Of a DNA stretch of 7,364 bases, positions 6,801 to 7,364 are shown one piece after another. Within the stretch, counting starts at the first letter, position 1, and every line of letters begins with the position of its first letter. Under the pieces are notes generated by a model. It saw only the letters and a list, made by a program, of their open reading frames with translations. It was not told where the DNA came from and made no database searches. The position numbers were made by a program, and so were the translations under genes. Where the stretch lies: assembly GCA_036375875.1 (NCBI GenBank), contig DASVBK010000171.1, positions 1 to 7,364 on the forward strand, in the 5' to 3' direction. Source of the stretch: Prado023 sp036375875 (lineage in GTDB: Bacteria; Actinomycetota; Actinomycetes; S36-B12; CAIYMF01).

Positions 6801-7364
6801 GCCGATGACGTGGGTGAGGGTGGGGAAGTCGCGCAGCTGCAGGTTGGGGTCGCGCTCGACGTTGAAGCGGTCGCGCACGGCGGCGAACACCTCGGCCTGC
6901 TTGACGGTGTCGACGCCGAGGTCGGCTTCGAGGTCGAGGTCCAGGTCGAGCAGCTCGGCCGGGTAGCCGGTCATCTCGGCCACGATCGCCACGACGGCGT
7001 CGGTGACCTCGTCGCCGGGGGCGGCAGCCGCGGGTGCCGGGGCGGCAGCAGGGGCCGGAGCCGGAGCAGCGGCCGCGGTCACCGTGACGGCAGCAGCCGC
7101 CGTGGGCGCGGCGATGCCGGTCTTGTCGCGCACCCAGGCGATCACGTGCGTGAGTGTCGGGAAGTCGCGCAGGGCGACGTTCTCGTCGCGCTCGACGTCG
7201 AACCGCTCCCGGACCGCGGCGAACACCTCGGCCTGCTTCACGGTGTCGACGCCCAGGTCGGCCTCGAGGTCGAGGTCGACGTCGAGCAGCTCCGGCGGGT
7301 AGCCGGTCATCTCCGAGACGATCGCCACGACGGCGTCGGCCACGGGGTCAGCCGCCGGGACGGG
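3819..7364 (-). CDS. PfaA-like iterative type I PKS/PUFA-type synthase, C-terminal part (ACP-ACP-ACP-KR-DH), 5' end outside window
   Basis: Seen: a frame open from the right edge to TGA at 3821-3819, 1181 residues. Seven codons precede the GTG at 7343, so the protein continues upstream and that GTG is not a real start. Numbering from the GTG: ACP1 is 3-77, ACP2 113-189 and ACP3 228-304, joined by Ala/Pro linkers. A ketoreductase region spans about 360-860. It has a structural Rossmann-like subdomain first, then TGAAGSIV, a charged helical insertion (about 609-670), Lys732, Ser756, Tyr769 and Asn773. A double-hotdog dehydratase spans about 885-1155, with candidate His909 in FLDDHR...LLPGVMGIE, the YFHGPAYQ motif, and Glu1080 (LIELCFQ) where a catalytic Asp is usual. 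Family knowledge: KS-AT-ACPn-KR-DH is the PfaA layout; KS and AT are expected upstream. Role: reduction and dehydration of carrier-bound beta-ketoacyl chains, probably for a secondary lipid or polyketide. Odd: Thr replaces the phosphopantetheine Ser in all three ACPs. The product cannot be predicted from this fragment. Confidence 0.95.
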   Translation of the reverse strand, partial: PVPAADPVADAVVAIVSEMTGYPPELLDVDLDLEADLGVDTVKQAEVFAAVRERFDVERDENVALRDFPTLTHVIAWVRDKTGIAAPTAAAAVTVTAAAAPAPAPAAAPAPAAAAPGDEVTDAVVAIVAEMTGYPAELLDLDLDLEADLGVDTVKQAEVFAAVRDRFNVERDPNLQLRDFPTLTHVIGWVRDKTGIQATAPAAELAAGDPILARVEELTPAAAAAAPPAAGPDEVTDAVVGIVAEMTGYPAELLDLDLDLEADLGVDTVKQAEVFAAVRDRFNVERDPNLQLRDFPTLTHVIGWVRDKTGIQAASATTAAAAAPVAAAPAPASEAAPAFVGDLDAVDALPRRVPMPALRPALGACVPSGVQLDADARVLVVLDEGGVGAALVKKLAKRGTAVLALESATGTDELLAAVGEFTKDDGPLTGVYWLASLDDEGPLAGLDLATWREALRRRVVALHALFHQVVEDEPFLVVGSRLGGFLGYDAAGATSPLGGAVVGFAKSYKKERPEVLVKAVDFPASRKTSALADALLDETLADPGCVEIGHTGGGRWGVGLVEVPFTPQDAPADGAMQLGPDSVFVVTGAAGSIVSAITADLASHSGGTFHLLDLAPKPDPADADLQAYLADPGALKPRIAEQLAARGEKPTPVLIERELARFERLASALSAIHAVEAAGGTAHYHCVDLRDGAAVAGIVAEITAAHERVDVLLHAAGLEISKGLAKKERAEFELVFGVKADGWFNLMHAFGDTPIGATVGFSSVAGRFGNAGQTDYAAANQLLCSIASSMRRTRPGTRGIALDWTAWGGIGMATRGSIPKIMAAAGVQMLPPEAGIAWIRRELTSGPQAGEVVVAGRLGMMATEFHETGGIDPAAFTEACAHAGPMVGEVVRDSVHDGLVVRTELDPKEQPFLDDHRGDRVTALLPGVMGIEGMVEVARLLAPGWALAAVEDVDFRAPLKFYRDEPRSIELLALVHPDGEDLVAECRIEAERALPGSDAPTRTVHFTGRVRLSQAAPEAQHAEPPAREGAEASADDVYRMYFHGPAYQVVTSAWRAGDGPAAEFAVDLPANHSPSDAPLQAAPRLIELCFQAAGLWEAGREGRLALPTHVTRAVVLAGASGEQPPEGRYVATARPTEDGFACVVTDAAGTVAVRLEGYRTIALPQDLPEDQQAPLRAVMAD
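6427..6668 (-). repeat. Near-identical DNA repeat copy A, encoding ACP3
   Basis: This 242-base block matches 6772-7013 with five mismatches counted by eye (about 98% identity), offset by 345 bases (115 codons), so the frame is kept. It encodes the third carrier domain; the two encoded domains differ by one residue (VVGIV here, VVAIV in copy B). The flanking Ala/Pro linkers are not conserved, so the repeat is confined to the domain. Thr261 (codon 6563-6561) sits at the expected phosphopantetheine site. Confidence 0.95.
6772..7013 (-). repeat. Near-identical DNA repeat copy B, encoding ACP2
   Basis: Partner of the block at 6427-6668. It encodes the second carrier domain, with Thr146 (codon 6908-6906) at the expected phosphopantetheine position. 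Synonymous positions are nearly all shared with copy A, which points to a recent duplication or gene conversion rather than only protein-level constraint. Confidence 0.95.
7014..7112 (-). other. Ala/Pro-rich interdomain linker between ACP1 and ACP2
   Basis: Residues 78-110 are almost only Ala, Pro, Val and Thr, including runs of alternating Ala-Pro. This is typical of flexible linkers that let tandem carrier domains reach catalytic domains. Similar but not homologous linkers follow ACP2 and ACP3. Confidence 0.8.
7113..7337 (-). repeat. Diverged third repeat unit, encoding ACP1
   Basis: This unit encodes the first visible carrier domain. It differs from ACP2 at ten of about 76 residues and at many synonymous sites, so it is an older copy. 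The motif GVDTVKQAEVFAAVR is unchanged, with Thr34 (codon 7244-7242) at the expected attachment site. Further ACP units could lie beyond the right edge, since PfaA-like proteins often carry more than three. Confidence 0.9.

Noticed and set aside
6097..7302. Three similar plus-strand small open frames sharing a repeated Ser/Arg-rich peptide
   Set aside because: They are the antisense of the three ACP domains; their similarity comes only from the repeated carrier domains.
6427..7337. Regularly spaced repeats as a CRISPR or mobile element array
   Set aside because: The repeats are about 230-240 bases long, in frame, and encode folded carrier domains with linkers between them; there are no short palindromic repeats, spacers or terminal inverted repeats.
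7341..7343. GTG as the start codon of the synthase gene
   Set aside because: The frame is open to the right edge, the GTG falls at the start of a carrier domain, and PfaA-like proteins have KS and AT before the carriers. It is an internal Val codon.

Overview
The window is about 70% G+C or more and almost entirely coding. It holds parts of two large genes, both on the minus strand and reading right to left, separated by 20 bases. Strong third-position G/C, near absence of TTA/CTA/TCA codons, a clear AGGAGG ribosome binding site and a eukaryote-like fused acetyl-CoA carboxylase (ACC) scaffold all suggest a high-GC actinobacterium or a close ecological equivalent. I cannot name a genus from this sequence.

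Right part (7364 to 3819, minus strand): the C-terminal 1181 residues of a type I iterative polyketide/polyunsaturated-fatty-acid-type synthase. The visible domain order is ACP-ACP-ACP-KR-DH, which is the back half of a PfaA-like protein (KS-AT-ACPn-KR-DH). KS and AT should lie beyond the right edge. All three carrier domains have Thr where the phosphopantetheinylated Ser is expected (GVDTVKQ instead of a DS[LI] motif). ACP2 and ACP3 are almost identical at DNA level, over a 242-bp block.

Left part (3798 to 1, minus strand): the first 1266 residues of a very large biotin-dependent carboxylase-like protein. The frame stays open through the left edge, so its stop codon is not visible. It has a Pro/Ala-rich N-terminus, a degenerate C-terminal piece of a biotin carboxylase (BC) domain, a linker/BT-like region, a biotinyl domain with an intact EAMKM site, an ACC central region, and the first part of a carboxyltransferase (CT) domain. 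The ATP-grasp half of the BC domain and its catalytic signature are missing. No room exists for them upstream, because the synthase gene ends 20 bases before the start codon.

Working model (inference): the two genes form an operon for a specialised lipid or polyketide. The synthase builds and reduces/dehydrates an acyl chain iteratively, and the ACC-like protein supplies or handles its malonyl-type extender. Because the ACC-like protein lacks a functional BC, it should either use a BC encoded elsewhere or act as a biotin-dependent transcarboxylase or decarboxylase. The pairing of Ser-less carrier domains with a BC-less fused carboxylase is the most unusual thing here. There is no intergenic stretch over 300 bases, and I saw no RNA gene, mobile element, CRISPR array or convincing terminator.
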